From: DASSCW01 sp036556695
Lineage (GTDB): Bacteria > Chloroflexota > Limnocylindria > QHBO01
NCBI GenBank assembly: GCA_036556695.1
Contig: DATBIY010000006.1
Coordinates: 29,099-93,098, forward strand
Length of the DNA stretch: 64,000 nt
Direction: 5' to 3'
Positions 24,337 to 32,511 of the stretch are shown here, in pieces (position 1 is the stretch's first letter; each line of letters starts with the position of its first letter). The notes beneath the pieces were generated by a model. The model did no database searches and was not told the DNA's origin. It worked only from the letters and a program-made list of their open reading frames with translations. The position numbers and the translations under genes were made by a program.

Positions 24337-24759
24337 ATGAGCGAGCCGACCGCAAGCCCCGTGCCGGCGCTGACCCCCGACGCGGAAGAGCAGCGTGCCT
24401 ACGTCCTGGAGGACGATCCGGATATCGCCGCGCTCGAGGCCGACATCCTGCGGGATCTGGGCTTCAGCGTGGTGATCTGCACGCGGATCGTCGAGCTGGG
24501 CGATCTGATGGCGCTCGGCCTGCCGCACCTGCTGGTGGTGGACGTCATGCTGCCCGATGGAGACGGCGGCGACATCACCGAGCTGCTGCGCAACGCCTGG
24601 CCGGGCATCCCGGTCGTGTTCGTCTCCGCCGCGAGCCGCGAACGCCTGGCGGAGCTGGCGCCGACCGGCCCGGTCGTGGCCAAGCCTTTCGATATCGAGG
24701 CCTTCAGCGCCGCTGTCCTGGACGCGGTTGCCGCGCCACGCGCGCTGCGCAGCGCCTAG
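24337..24759 (+). CDS. Stand-alone response regulator receiver domain
   Basis: 140 residues, a single receiver domain with no output domain. The acidic pair is in YVLEDDPDI near residue 25-32, the phospho-acceptor aspartate in LLVVDVMLPDGDGG near 68, the conserved Ser in VFVSAAS near 94, and the lysine in VVAKPFD near 112. It should be phosphorylated by a histidine kinase and act by protein contact. No kinase is adjacent. A CAGACT hexamer lies 6 nt before the ATG. Its last codons overlap the convergent OsmC gene by 4 nt. Confidence 0.88.
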   Translation: MSEPTASPVPALTPDAEEQRAYVLEDDPDIAALEADILRDLGFSVVICTRIVELGDLMALGLPHLLVVDVMLPDGDGGDITELLRNAWPGIPVVFVSAASRERLAELAPTGPVVAKPFDIEAFSAAVLDAVAAPRALRSA

Positions 24760-25265
24760 GGCGTGGCCGCGCCCAAGGCACGGCCGCCGGCGGGGCCGGT
24801 GACCACCACCAAACCGCTCTCATTCGTTCCGTCTTCGGGGCGCTGGACGAGGTAGCGATGCTCGATGTGCACCGACGCCGACAGCATGGCGCTCACCGGG
24901 CAGTAGGCCGTGGCCGACAGCTCGATCGAGCGCCGCACCGCCTCCACCGTCATCGCTCCCACCAGGCGGTGCTCGATCACGATCGAGGTGAAGACCTGCG
25001 GGTGCTCATCGCGCTTCTCGGCGGTGGCGTGAATCTGGTAGCCGAGGAACGGCTGCCGCTTCTTGCGCAGGATGCTGGCCACGTCCATGGCAGTGCAGGC
25101 CATCAGCGCCGCCAGCACGGTCTCGGTTGGACTGGCGGCCACGCCGCCCTCGGCCACCGGCGCGCTGTCGAAGCCCATCGCGAATCCGGAGCCGCTGACC
25201 GCCTCGACGCGCAGGCCCTCGTCCGGGTTGACGAAGGTGCCATGGGCGGTGACCTGGGTGGGCAT
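24756..25265 (-). CDS. OsmC/Ohr family peroxidase-like protein
   Basis: 169 residues. The two redox cysteines of the family are visible: LMACTAMDVASILRKK near residue 55 and ATAYCPVSAML near 122. OsmC proteins reduce organic hydroperoxides through a cysteine pair. The length is about 30 residues above the usual 140; the extra C-terminal stretch is Gly/Ala-rich. A TAGGCT hexamer 6 nt upstream of the ATG suggests a leaderless transcript. With Bcp and thioredoxin it adds to peroxide defence in this region. Confidence 0.9.
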   Translation of the reverse strand: MPTQVTAHGTFVNPDEGLRVEAVSGSGFAMGFDSAPVAEGGVAASPTETVLAALMACTAMDVASILRKKRQPFLGYQIHATAEKRDEHPQVFTSIVIEHRLVGAMTVEAVRRSIELSATAYCPVSAMLSASVHIEHRYLVQRPEDGTNESGLVVVTGPAGGRALGAATP

Positions 25266-25271
25266 TGCGGG

Positions 25272-25277
25272 AGCCTA
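25272..25277 (-). promoter_or_regulatory. -10 element TAGGCT before the OsmC gene
   Basis: TAGGCT lies 6 nt before the ATG at 25265, again with no room for a ribosome site. Confidence 0.45.
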
Positions 25278-25294
25278 GCAGCGGGGGCGGCGCA

Positions 25295-26044
25295 GTGCGG
25301 CTGATCCGGCCGGCCGATATCTCCCCGCGACGCCGCTGGGCGCTGGCTCTCGCACTGGGCATGCTGTTGGTCGGCGGTGTGGCGGTGGCGCTGATGGGCC
25401 TGCTGCCGGATACCGGCGTCAACGGCATCGCCGCGCTGGGCATCGCGGGGGCGCTGGCCATTGGCGTGGGCGTCGGATGGCTGACCCGGGCCACGTCCTT
25501 CGGACGGCGACGGGAGGGAGATGACCTGGCCACGCTGCTTTCGCCGGCGTTCGACGACAGCTACGTCCTGATCCTGTCTCCCAGGCTGCCGGACGTTCCC
25601 AAGGATCTGGCCGCCCTGCTCATCGGGCCGGCCGGCGTGCGCGCGCTCATCGCCCGCCGCTGGCGCGGCCGCTATCGCGTGCGGGGCCGTGCCTGGGAGT
25701 ACGACACCAGATCACGCAGTGGCTGGATCCCCTGCCGCACCAACCCCTCGTTCGAGGCCGATGCGGTCGCAGATGCCGTCGTTACCTGGACACGCAGCGC
25801 GGTGGAAGATCCCGGAATACGCGTTGTGCCTGCCGTGGCCTTCCCACGGAAGGAGAGCGTCATCGTCCTGGAGGAGCCGGACGGCGAGATCGTGACCAGC
25901 GACAACGCGCCGTGGTGGGCGCAGCGCATCGGGCGGGTCCAGCGTTTGGACGCCCAGCGCGCCGCCCGGCTGGTGAGCGCCGTGATCGACGCGGGTGACC
26001 AGCTCGCCACGCGCTCCGCGCCGGTGCCGCAACGAGCGGGTTGA
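25295..26044 (+). CDS. Membrane protein with degenerate NERD-like domain
   Basis: 249 residues from a GTG at 25295, chosen for the GGGGGCGG before it; a TTG at 25265 is possible. Two membrane helices occupy about residues 15-62. The cytoplasmic part has a NERD-like pattern: LAALLIGPAGVRALIARRW (compare the xxVVGPxGVxVIDTKN strand of NERD nucleases), YRVRGRAWEYD, then IRVVPAVAFPR. The catalytic D/ExK motif is replaced by LIARRW, so nuclease activity is unlikely. I treat the NERD assignment as tentative. Function unknown. Confidence 0.6.
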   Translation: MRLIRPADISPRRRWALALALGMLLVGGVAVALMGLLPDTGVNGIAALGIAGALAIGVGVGWLTRATSFGRRREGDDLATLLSPAFDDSYVLILSPRLPDVPKDLAALLIGPAGVRALIARRWRGRYRVRGRAWEYDTRSRSGWIPCRTNPSFEADAVADAVVTWTRSAVEDPGIRVVPAVAFPRKESVIVLEEPDGEIVTSDNAPWWAQRIGRVQRLDAQRAARLVSAVIDAGDQLATRSAPVPQRAG

Positions 26045-26045
26045 G

Positions 26046-26663
26046 CTAGCTCCCCTCACCCTCGCGCGCCTGCTGCAGCCAGCGCTCGGCGGTGGCGCTG
26101 TCCAGCACATCGGCCAGCAGCTCGTCGGGGAGCTCGTCGTCGGTGACCAGGATGATGTGCGAGCGCGCGCGCTGGAAGGCCACCGCGGCGGCAGTGCGAC
26201 CCAGCTCGGGGTGCGCGCCGCAGGCGATGGTCACCTCGGTCATCGGCATGAATCGGTCGCTGGCGTTCAGCACCCCGTCCACCGGTCGACTGCCCTGCGG
26301 GACGTGGATGGTGCCGGTGATGCGAAACGGTGGGATGCCCACCTGCGCTCGTACCGCGCGCTTCGGGATGCGCATCTCTGTCCGGGCCGCGCCTTCGGCT
26401 GCCTCGGCAGCGATCACCAGCAGCACCTTGTCGAGGTCGACCAGCACCTGCATGGCCGATACCGTGGCCGTCGCATCGGCATACTCGCTGACGGTGGCCT
26501 CCGCTACCGCCAGGTGGCTGGAAGACCCTGACGTTTGGTTGACGATATCGGCCACCCGGCTGAAGCGCGTGGCCGTCTTGCCCGAGACGCGGTACGCGTC
26601 GGTATAGACGTCGATGGGCACCGCCTCGGGTGACGAGGCGGCGAAGGGATCGAAGCCGCTCAT
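26046..26663 (-). CDS. Hypothetical protein with two DUF6812-like repeats
   Basis: 205 residues. Two similar beta-rich units are visible: IDVYTDAYRVSGKTATRFSR...VNQTSG near residues 17-45, and TEMRIPKRAVRAQVGIPPF...VPQGSRPVDGVLNASDRFM near 94-139. This resembles the DUF6812 pattern of small proteins that start with a YTDxYRxxG strand; the match is by eye. No catalytic motif is apparent and no signal peptide is present. A TAGCAT hexamer 6 nt before the ATG supports the start. It is convergent with the NERD-like gene, with 1 nt between. Confidence 0.6.
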   Translation of the reverse strand: MSGFDPFAASSPEAVPIDVYTDAYRVSGKTATRFSRVADIVNQTSGSSSHLAVAEATVSEYADATATVSAMQVLVDLDKVLLVIAAEAAEGAARTEMRIPKRAVRAQVGIPPFRITGTIHVPQGSRPVDGVLNASDRFMPMTEVTIACGAHPELGRTAAAVAFQRARSHIILVTDDELPDELLADVLDSATAERWLQQAREGEGS

Positions 26664-26669
26664 ACCCCG

Positions 26670-26675
26670 ATGCTA
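26670..26675 (-). promoter_or_regulatory. -10 element TAGCAT before the DUF6812-like gene
   Basis: TAGCAT lies 6 nt before the ATG at 26663, just after the stop of the DNA ligase gene, giving the small gene its own promoter. Confidence 0.45.
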
Positions 26676-26683
26676 CCCCATGG

Positions 26684-28411
26684 TCAGCTGCTCTCCGGCC
26701 CCTCGCCGGTGGCCGCGATGCGCTCCGTCTCTCCGCCGCTTCCGCGCGCCAGCAGGATGCGACCGGTGGCCTGCTCTCTGAACAGCGCCTCCACCGTGCC
26801 CAGCGTGTCGATGTCGGCCGGCGTCTTGTCGTCGCGGATGCGCACGATGCGCGGGAAGCGCATGGCGAAGCCCGACTTGTGGCGGTTCGAGCGCAAGATC
26901 CGGTCGAAGGCGATCTCGACCACCACCTCGGGGTGCACCGTGCGGTAGCGGCCGAAGTCGCGCAGCGTGATCGACGTGAAGCGCTCGGTCATGGTCGCGA
27001 TCTCGGCATCGGTCAGGCCGGTGTAGGCCTTGCCGATGGTCAGCAGCGGCGCATCGGCCTCCTCCGAGGCGCGGACGGAGAAGGTGTAGTCCGACAGGAC
27101 GTTGCGCCGCTTGCCGTGGCCCCATTCCACGCCCACCACCACGCAGTCCAGGGTGGCCAGCGCCTTCTTCAGCTTCAGCCAACCAAGGCCGCGGCGGCCG
27201 GGCTGGTAGACCGAGTCCGGGTCCTTGACCATCAGGCCCTCGTTGTGTCGCTCGCGCGCGTCGGCGAAGTGGCGCTCCACCTCATCCGCGCTGCGGGCCG
27301 TCGCCAGGTTCGAGAGCAGGAAGCGCTCCCCGCTGCGGCCGGGCAGGTCCAGCCCCTCCAGCGCGGCGCGGCGCTGGCGCAGCGGCGTCTCCAGCAGGTC
27401 GTTGCCGTCGAGGTGCAGCAGGTCGAAGGCGACCAGCACCACCGGCACCTGTTCCAGCAGCTCCGGCCCCGGATTCACGCGGCCCAGGCGGGTCTGCAGG
27501 CTGGCGAAGTCCATGACCGATCCCGCCCGATACGGCACCAGCTCGCCATCGATCACCAGCCGATGGTCCAGCGTGGCAGCGGCCGATGCCACCTCCGGGA
27601 AGGAGATGGTGATGTCGTTCAGGTCGCGGCTGAACAGCCGTGCCCGGCCGTTGGCCAGATGCAGCTGTGCGCGGATGCCGTCGTACTTGTCCTCGATCCA
27701 GGCCTCGTCGCCCACCCGCCGCATCACCTCGTCCGCGTCGGCGACCGGCGTGGCCAGCATGAAGCGGATCGGCCGTCCCAGGTGCAGGGCGGCCGTGGCC
27801 AGCGCGTCATTCCGCGCCAGGACCGCCGCCTCGCCGGGCTCGCCCACCAGCATGAGGGCACGGCGCACGTCGTCGACGGGCCGCTCGAAGGCGGCAGCGA
27901 TTGCCTCCTCCAGCAGCCCCTCGCGCAGGCCGATGCGCAGCTCGCGGGCGGCGATTCGGCCGATGTAGCGCGCCTCGCCGGGCGTGGCCCGCGCGTAGAG
28001 GCGAGCCATCTCGGTCACCCGCGCCTCAGCCGACTGCGCCTCGCTCATGCCGCGGAACGCGCGGTCGACGTCGCTGACGCTCAGTGGCGGCGGCGTGGGC
28101 GAGCGGCTCGTCAGCAGGTCGGCGGCGGCATCCCCAAGGTCCGAGTGGCGCAGGTAGGCCGAGTTCAGCGCCTCCGCAGCGGCTCCTGAGGCGGCGGCCA
28201 GGGCCTGGCTCTGCTGCACCCAGCCCAGCCCCAGGCGGTCCTGCGCCCCGGGCAGCGGCCGTCCCGCGAAGAAGGTTGCCGCGGCCGGTAGGACGGCAGC
28301 GGGAAGCGCTCGCAGGTAGGCCGCCAGCAAGTCGCGCTTCTTCAGCTTGGAGGTGGTGGCCGCCACGTCATCGGCAACGCGGGCGAACTCGGCGAACGTG
28401 GCGGCAGCCAT
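26684..28411 (-). CDS. ATP-dependent DNA ligase
   Basis: 575 residues. The start ATG at 28411 is supported by a TAGACT -10 hexamer 7 nt upstream; a longer frame would overlap the divergent gene. The N-terminal ~200 residues are the helical DNA-binding domain seen in archaeal and LigB-type enzymes. Motif I is EDKYDGIRAQL with the adenylated lysine near residue 240. Motif III is VIDGELVPY, the FDLLHLDGNDLLETPL strand is intact, motif IV is EGLMVKDPDSVYQPG, and motif V is WLKLKK, followed by an OB-fold domain. It seals nicks with ATP and may complete Ku-dependent joining, since the Ku-linked ligase-like protein lacks its lysine. Confidence 0.93.
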   Translation of the reverse strand: MAAATFAEFARVADDVAATTSKLKKRDLLAAYLRALPAAVLPAAATFFAGRPLPGAQDRLGLGWVQQSQALAAASGAAAEALNSAYLRHSDLGDAAADLLTSRSPTPPPLSVSDVDRAFRGMSEAQSAEARVTEMARLYARATPGEARYIGRIAARELRIGLREGLLEEAIAAAFERPVDDVRRALMLVGEPGEAAVLARNDALATAALHLGRPIRFMLATPVADADEVMRRVGDEAWIEDKYDGIRAQLHLANGRARLFSRDLNDITISFPEVASAAATLDHRLVIDGELVPYRAGSVMDFASLQTRLGRVNPGPELLEQVPVVLVAFDLLHLDGNDLLETPLRQRRAALEGLDLPGRSGERFLLSNLATARSADEVERHFADARERHNEGLMVKDPDSVYQPGRRGLGWLKLKKALATLDCVVVGVEWGHGKRRNVLSDYTFSVRASEEADAPLLTIGKAYTGLTDAEIATMTERFTSITLRDFGRYRTVHPEVVVEIAFDRILRSNRHKSGFAMRFPRIVRIRDDKTPADIDTLGTVEALFREQATGRILLARGSGGETERIAATGEGPESS

Positions 28412-28418
28412 GGGATCG

Positions 28419-28438
28419 AGTCTAGCGGCGTGTACGAT
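28419..28438. promoter_or_regulatory. Divergent -10 elements between DNA ligase and the kinase-aminotransferase gene
   Basis: The 35-nt gap holds TAGACT on the minus strand (28424-28419), 7 nt before the ligase ATG, and TACGAT on the plus strand (28433-28438), 8 nt before the ATG at 28447. The two promoters must overlap, so the genes may compete for polymerase. Confidence 0.5.
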
Positions 28439-28446
28439 CCGGGCCG

Positions 28447-30780
28447 ATGCAGACCGTGGGCGTCCTCCACGCGGATCCACCGGCCCTGACGCCCGAGCGT
28501 GCCGCCGAGCTGGCGCTCGAGCTGTACGGCGTCAGCGCCAGCACGCGGATGCTGGTCAGCGAGCGGGACCAGAACTTCCGGCTGGATGCAGACGACGGCA
28601 GCCGCTGGGTTCTCAAGGTCTCGAACGCGGCCGAGGACCCGGCCGTGGTCGAGATGGAGGTGGCTGCCGTGGAGCACGTGGCCGCCATGGACCCCACGCT
28701 CCCGGTGCCACGTGCGCGCCCCGCCCGCTCCGGGGAGCTGGTGGCGGTGGCGCGGGAGGGCGGCGCCACGCACCGCGTGCGGCTGCTGCCCTTCTTCGAG
28801 GGTCGTTCCGCAGCGCCCGGGGAGCTGGACGCCATGGCCATTCGGGCGATTGGCCATGCGACGGCCCGCGTTAGCCACGCGCTGCGCGGCTTCTTCCACC
28901 CGGCCGCCGGCCGGGTGATGCCGTGGGACCAGAAGCAGATCCTGCCCGAGCTGGCGCAGCACGCCGACCGCATCACCGACCCACGACGCAGGGCGCTGCT
29001 CGACCGCTTCCTGCGGCGCTTCGAGGACCGCGTGGCGCCCGCGCTGCCCCAGCTGCGGTCGCAGGTCATCCACAACGACGTGACCCTGGACAACCTGCTG
29101 CTCGACGACGCGGACCGGATCAGCGGGATCATCGACTTCGGCGACATGGTGCACACCGCCACCGTGCTCGACGTGCCCGCCACGCTGCAGTCGCTGGTGC
29201 GGCACCGTGACGACCTGTTCGAGGTCTCCGGCTGGTTCCTCCCCGGGTTCACCTCGATCGTGCCGCTCGAAGCCGATGCGGCGGAGCTGCTGGCCGACCT
29301 GATGGCCGGCCGCATGGTGCAGACCATCCTCATCTCCGCCTGGCGGACGGAGCAGTTCCCGGACAACGCCTACATCACCGGCTGGCAGGAGCCGGCCTGG
29401 ACGCTGCTCGAGGGCATGGAGCGCACCGGCATGGATGCCGCCGCGCGGCGGCTGGCCCAGATGGCCATGGCCCCCGCCCTGCGTGCCAGCGCGGCTCCTC
29501 CACCTGACGCCGAGCTGGCTGCGCGGCGAGCTGGCGTGCTGGGGCCAGCACTCGAGCGGCTGAGCTACGCGCGGCCGCTGCACCTGGTCCGCGGCCAGGG
29601 TGCCTGGATGTTCGACGCCGAGGGGCGCGCCTACCTGGATGCCTACAACAACGTGCCGGTGGTCGGCCACGCCCACCGACGGGTGGCCGATGCCATCGCC
29701 CGCCAGGCGGCGACCCTCAACACCAACACCCGTTACCTGCACGCCGCCATCGTCGAGCTGGCGCAGCGGATCGTCGCCTCGATGCCCGACGGCTTGGACA
29801 CGGTGATGTTCGTGAACTCGGGCAGCGAGGCGAACGACCTGGCCTGGCGGCTGGCGACCACCGCGAGCGGCGGCGACGCGGGCCTGGTCGCGGACTGGGC
29901 CTACCACGGCGTGACCGCGGCCATCGCCGATTTCTCCCCGTCCGAGTGGCCGCGCGGCGCGCGGCCGGCGGGCGTCGAGACCTTTCCTGCGCCAGACACC
30001 TTCCGCGGGCCCTACGCCCAGGCCGCGGACCCGGCCGCGGTGGCGCGCGACGAGATGGCGGCCGCCCTGGCGCGGCTGGCTGAGCGTGGCCGGCGGCCGG
30101 CGGCGCTGTTCATTGATGCGTTCTGGACCTCGTCCGGCATCTTCGCACCGGCGGCCGCAACCGTGGCCGAGCTGATCCGCGAGGCGCGACGGGCCGGCGC
30201 GCTGTACGTGGCCGACGAGGTGCAGTCCGGCCACGGCCGCAGCGGCGACGGGCTGTGGACCTTTCCGGCCTGGGGTGTGACGCCGGACGTGGTCACCATG
30301 GGCAAGCCGATGGGCAACGGGCATCCGGTGGCGGCGGTGGTCACCCGCACCGACATCGCCGAACGTCTGGCGGCGACGACGACCTTCTTCAGCACGTTCG
30401 GCGGCAACCCGGTGGCCTGCGTGGCGGCGCTTTCAGTGCTTGACGTGGTCGAGGACGAGGACCTCGTCGCCCACGCCGCAAGCGTGGGGGCGACGCTGCG
30501 CGAGGGCCTGGCAGCGCTGGCCGGGCGCCATCCGCAGATCGGCGACGTGCGCGGCCGTGGGCTGATCGTGGGCGTCGAGCTGGTGGAGCGGGACGGTGCG
30601 CCCGCCGGCGAGCTGGCGCGAGCGGTACGCGACCGGATGCGCGAGGAAGGGGTGCTCATCGGCACCACCCGGCGCGAGGGCAACGTGCTGAAGATCCGGC
30701 CGCCGCTGGTGATCAGCCCGGACGACGCCGACCTCATCGTGACGACCCTGGATCGCGTGCTGGCCGCGCTCGCCGGCTGA
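28447..30780 (+). CDS. Fusion of hydroxylysine-kinase-like APH domain and class III aminotransferase/phospho-lyase
   Basis: 777 residues. Residues 1-330 form an APH-type small-molecule kinase with VIHNDVTLDNLLLDD near 210 (Brenner-type HxDxxxxN site) and IIDFGDM near 233, resembling hydroxylysine kinase. Residues 345-777 are a class III PLP enzyme: NSGSEANDLAWRLAT near 456, DEVQSGHGRSG near 588 and the PLP lysine in TMGKPMGNGHP near 617-627. The same two activities in animals are HYKK and the phospho-lyases ETNPPL/PHYKPL. The fusion would phosphorylate an amino alcohol and then eliminate phosphate. Longer bacterial homologues that I recall carry an M23-like middle domain; it is absent here. 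Confidence 0.85.
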   Translation: MQTVGVLHADPPALTPERAAELALELYGVSASTRMLVSERDQNFRLDADDGSRWVLKVSNAAEDPAVVEMEVAAVEHVAAMDPTLPVPRARPARSGELVAVAREGGATHRVRLLPFFEGRSAAPGELDAMAIRAIGHATARVSHALRGFFHPAAGRVMPWDQKQILPELAQHADRITDPRRRALLDRFLRRFEDRVAPALPQLRSQVIHNDVTLDNLLLDDADRISGIIDFGDMVHTATVLDVPATLQSLVRHRDDLFEVSGWFLPGFTSIVPLEADAAELLADLMAGRMVQTILISAWRTEQFPDNAYITGWQEPAWTLLEGMERTGMDAAARRLAQMAMAPALRASAAPPPDAELAARRAGVLGPALERLSYARPLHLVRGQGAWMFDAEGRAYLDAYNNVPVVGHAHRRVADAIARQAATLNTNTRYLHAAIVELAQRIVASMPDGLDTVMFVNSGSEANDLAWRLATTASGGDAGLVADWAYHGVTAAIADFSPSEWPRGARPAGVETFPAPDTFRGPYAQAADPAAVARDEMAAALARLAERGRRPAALFIDAFWTSSGIFAPAAATVAELIREARRAGALYVADEVQSGHGRSGDGLWTFPAWGVTPDVVTMGKPMGNGHPVAAVVTRTDIAERLAATTTFFSTFGGNPVACVAALSVLDVVEDEDLVAHAASVGATLREGLAALAGRHPQIGDVRGRGLIVGVELVERDGAPAGELARAVRDRMREEGVLIGTTRREGNVLKIRPPLVISPDDADLIVTTLDRVLAALAG

Positions 30781-30792
30781 GCGGCGCGCGGG

Positions 30793-31050
30793 CTACTCCA
30801 GCTCGCTCTCCAACTGCTTGGCGCGCTCCACCAGCTCGGCCACGCGCCGTCCGCCCTTGCGCCCGATCTCCTGGAAGTGCTCCGACGGATAGCGCTGGCT
30901 GACCGCCTTGCCGCCCTTGTGGCCGATCTCGGCGAAGAACTCGGCGCCGTAGCGCGCCCGGGTGGCACGGCCGCCCTTGCGGCCGGCGTCGCGCACGCTC
31001 ATCGGCTCGGCTTTGCGCCGAACCTGGGGCTCGCCATTGTCATCGTTCAC
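30793..31050 (-). CDS. KGG-repeat stress protein (GsiB/con-10-like)
   Basis: 85 residues, strongly charged. Three KGG units are visible: SVRDAGRKGGRATRARYG, FFAEIGHKGGKAVSQRYP and FQEIGRKGGRRVAE. The repeats match the KGG family of stress-induced hydrophilic proteins such as GsiB and fungal con-10, thought to protect other molecules under water or heat stress. A Lys/Glu-rich end (ELVERAKQLESELE) probably forms a short helix. It starts at GTG 31050 and lies convergent to the kinase-aminotransferase gene. Confidence 0.85.
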   Translation of the reverse strand: MNDDNGEPQVRRKAEPMSVRDAGRKGGRATRARYGAEFFAEIGHKGGKAVSQRYPSEHFQEIGRKGGRRVAELVERAKQLESELE

Positions 31051-31108
31051 GCTCGGCGGCGGTGTGCAGGATGCGTGCCCGAATTCCGGCCGAGCAAGGG
31101 CCGGAGGC

Positions 31109-31114
31109 TAGAAT
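31109..31114 (+). promoter_or_regulatory. -10 element TAGAAT before a small membrane protein gene
   Basis: TAGAAT lies 8 nt before the ATG at 31123 and selects that ATG over an out-of-frame one inside the hexamer. Confidence 0.5.
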
Positions 31115-31122
31115 GCCGGCCC

Positions 31123-31434
31123 ATGCACCCCCTCGCGCGCAATCTCGTCATCGGCCTGGTGGGCCTCATCGTTGCCGGCGGCCTGGCCGCGGTGGCCGTC
31201 CTCGGGCGCGACTCGTCGATGTCCGTGCTGGCGATGCTGGGTGCCGGGCTGGTGTCCGCGGCGGTGGGCATCTTCCTGTTCGTGCAGGGCTGGGTCTGGT
31301 CGCAGCGTGCGTATCGAGACGGCTACGCCGGCCGCTCGGTGGCCATCGCCCTGGGCGGCGGGCTGATGATCGTGCTGGCCGCGGTCGCGCTGGCCGGCAC
31401 CGTCATCCTGGTGCTGGTGTTCTACGCGCGCTAG
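31123..31434 (+). CDS. Small membrane protein, three helices
   Basis: 103 residues. Three hydrophobic segments are visible (about residues 8-28, 36-56 and 75-101), with a conserved-looking WSQRAYRDGYAGRS loop between the second and third. I recognise no family. The start is set by the TAGAAT hexamer 8 nt upstream. The tRNA-Glu gene follows about 60 nt downstream on the same strand, with its own TACCAT hexamer between. Confidence 0.65.
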   Translation: MHPLARNLVIGLVGLIVAGGLAAVAVLGRDSSMSVLAMLGAGLVSAAVGIFLFVQGWVWSQRAYRDGYAGRSVAIALGGGLMIVLAAVALAGTVILVLVFYAR

Positions 31435-31496
31435 CCACGCCGTCGGCTGGGGTTCACACCAGGCTGCGCTACCATCACGCGGCGGCTGATCGCAGA

Positions 31497-31573
31497 GCCC
31501 CCATCGTCTAGAGGCCTAGGACGCCACCCTTTCAAGGTGGAGATCACCGGTTCGAATCCGGTTGGGGGCACCA
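31497..31573 (+). tRNA. tRNA-Glu (anticodon TTC)
   Basis: The acceptor stem GCCCCCA pairs with TGGGGGC, the anticodon arm CCACC-CTTTCAA-GGTGG presents TTC at 31531-31533, and the T-arm CCGGTTCGAATCCGG is canonical. The CCA end is encoded (31571-31573). A TACCAT -10 hexamer lies 21 nt upstream at 31470-31475. Confidence 0.98.
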
Positions 31574-31590
31574 GGCCCTCGGCACAGCCT

Positions 31591-31770
31591 TCAGATGTGG
31601 TTGATCTCTACCCGATCCCCGCAGTCCGGGCAGTAGAGCAGCAGCAGCTTCGGATCATCCGGCGTCGGCCGCCACGAGTACACGTCGGCCTCGGTCACGC
31701 GCTCGCCGCAGCGTGGGCATTCCACGCCCAGCGCCAGCCACTGGTCGCGCGGCACGTTCTGGCGCCCCAT
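31591..31770 (-). CDS. Small zinc-ribbon protein
   Basis: 59 residues. Two CPxC knuckles, VECPRCGE near residue 17 and YCPDCGD near 46, should hold one zinc ion; the spacing fits a zinc ribbon. It may bind nucleic acid or a partner protein. The ATG overlaps the stop of the upstream gene (TGATG at 31772-31768), so the two are coupled. No family name is assigned. Confidence 0.7.
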   Translation of the reverse strand: MGRQNVPRDQWLALGVECPRCGERVTEADVYSWRPTPDDPKLLLLYCPDCGDRVEINHI

Positions 31771-32333
31771 CAGCCCTGGCCCTCCGCGGAGCGCTCCGAA
31801 GCGCGCGGCGGCAGCCACTCGCTGCCCTGGGGCAGGCCGGCTCCCTGCTCGGCGTCGCCCACGGGCGTTGCCGGCGGCGGCGTTCGCTCGATGGGCGGTG
31901 GCGGCGCCCAGCCGGGCTTGCCGACCGGGCTGGTGGGCGATGGCTCGGCGGATTCCTCGCCGGAGGCTGCCGCGATCTCGCGGCGTGTCTGCTCGGTGCG
32001 GTCGCTGCGGTCGAGCAGCGGGTAGGCGCGCGCGGCGTAGCCGGGCCACAGGCCCACGTCGCCGTCGCGGATCATGACCATGGTCTTGCCGAATGCGCCG
32101 GTGACGTCGCGCACGGATCGGTCCAGCACCTGGTAGTCCCGACCGGCCACCTCCTGCAGGGCGGGCCGCAGCGTCTCCACCAGGAAGGCCGGGTTGGGCT
32201 GGCGCTGCAGTGCGAGCTCCAGGGCGGCGAGCACTTCCTCATCGGTCAGCCCGCGGGGCAGCGGGCGGCTGATGAACTCCATGCGCGGGTCGCGGGATGG
32301 TCCGCGGAGCGTGCGGACGAGGGAACGCAACAT
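31770..32333 (-). CDS. Hypothetical protein with proline-rich tail
   Basis: 187 residues. Residues 1-115 form a folded domain with FISRPLPRGLTDEEVLAALE near 20 and VMIRDGDVGLWPGYAARAYP near 85; the remainder is a Pro/Ser/Glu-rich, probably disordered tail. I recognise no family. There is no signal peptide or membrane helix. A TACAAT hexamer 9 nt upstream of the ATG supports the start, and the zinc-ribbon gene is translationally coupled at its end, so the two proteins may act together. Confidence 0.65.
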   Translation of the reverse strand: MLRSLVRTLRGPSRDPRMEFISRPLPRGLTDEEVLAALELALQRQPNPAFLVETLRPALQEVAGRDYQVLDRSVRDVTGAFGKTMVMIRDGDVGLWPGYAARAYPLLDRSDRTEQTRREIAAASGEESAEPSPTSPVGKPGWAPPPPIERTPPPATPVGDAEQGAGLPQGSEWLPPRASERSAEGQG

Positions 32334-32342
32334 CGGGCGGCG

Positions 32343-32348
32343 ATTGTA
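32343..32348 (-). promoter_or_regulatory. -10 element TACAAT before the hypothetical/zinc-ribbon pair
   Basis: TACAAT lies 9 nt before the ATG at 32333, consistent with a leaderless transcript. Confidence 0.5.
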
Positions 32349-32400
32349 CCGTCCCAGGGAGGCATGGCCATTGCCTTCGACCGGGGTCCGGCCCGGCGGT

Positions 32401-32409
32401 TGCTATACT
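32401..32409 (+). promoter_or_regulatory. Extended -10 promoter TGCTATACT upstream of galU
   Basis: TGC-TATACT has the TGN extension that can replace a -35 element; no clear -35 is visible at 17 nt. The transcript would carry a leader of roughly 95 nt before the TTG start of galU. Confidence 0.5.
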
Positions 32410-32511
32410 GCAATCCCCGTGAGACATGCTCTCGTTGGCGTGGCCTGAGCCGCACGGCTCGCCATCCGGCGCCACGCAACTGTCGAAACTCGCTTCCAGA
32501 ACTGGAGAGAT

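Noticed and set aside
24337..25265. Toxin-antitoxin or defence island between ku and the DNA ligase
   Set aside because: The genes here are a receiver domain, OsmC, a NERD-like protein and a DUF6812-like protein; none shows a toxin or defence signature.
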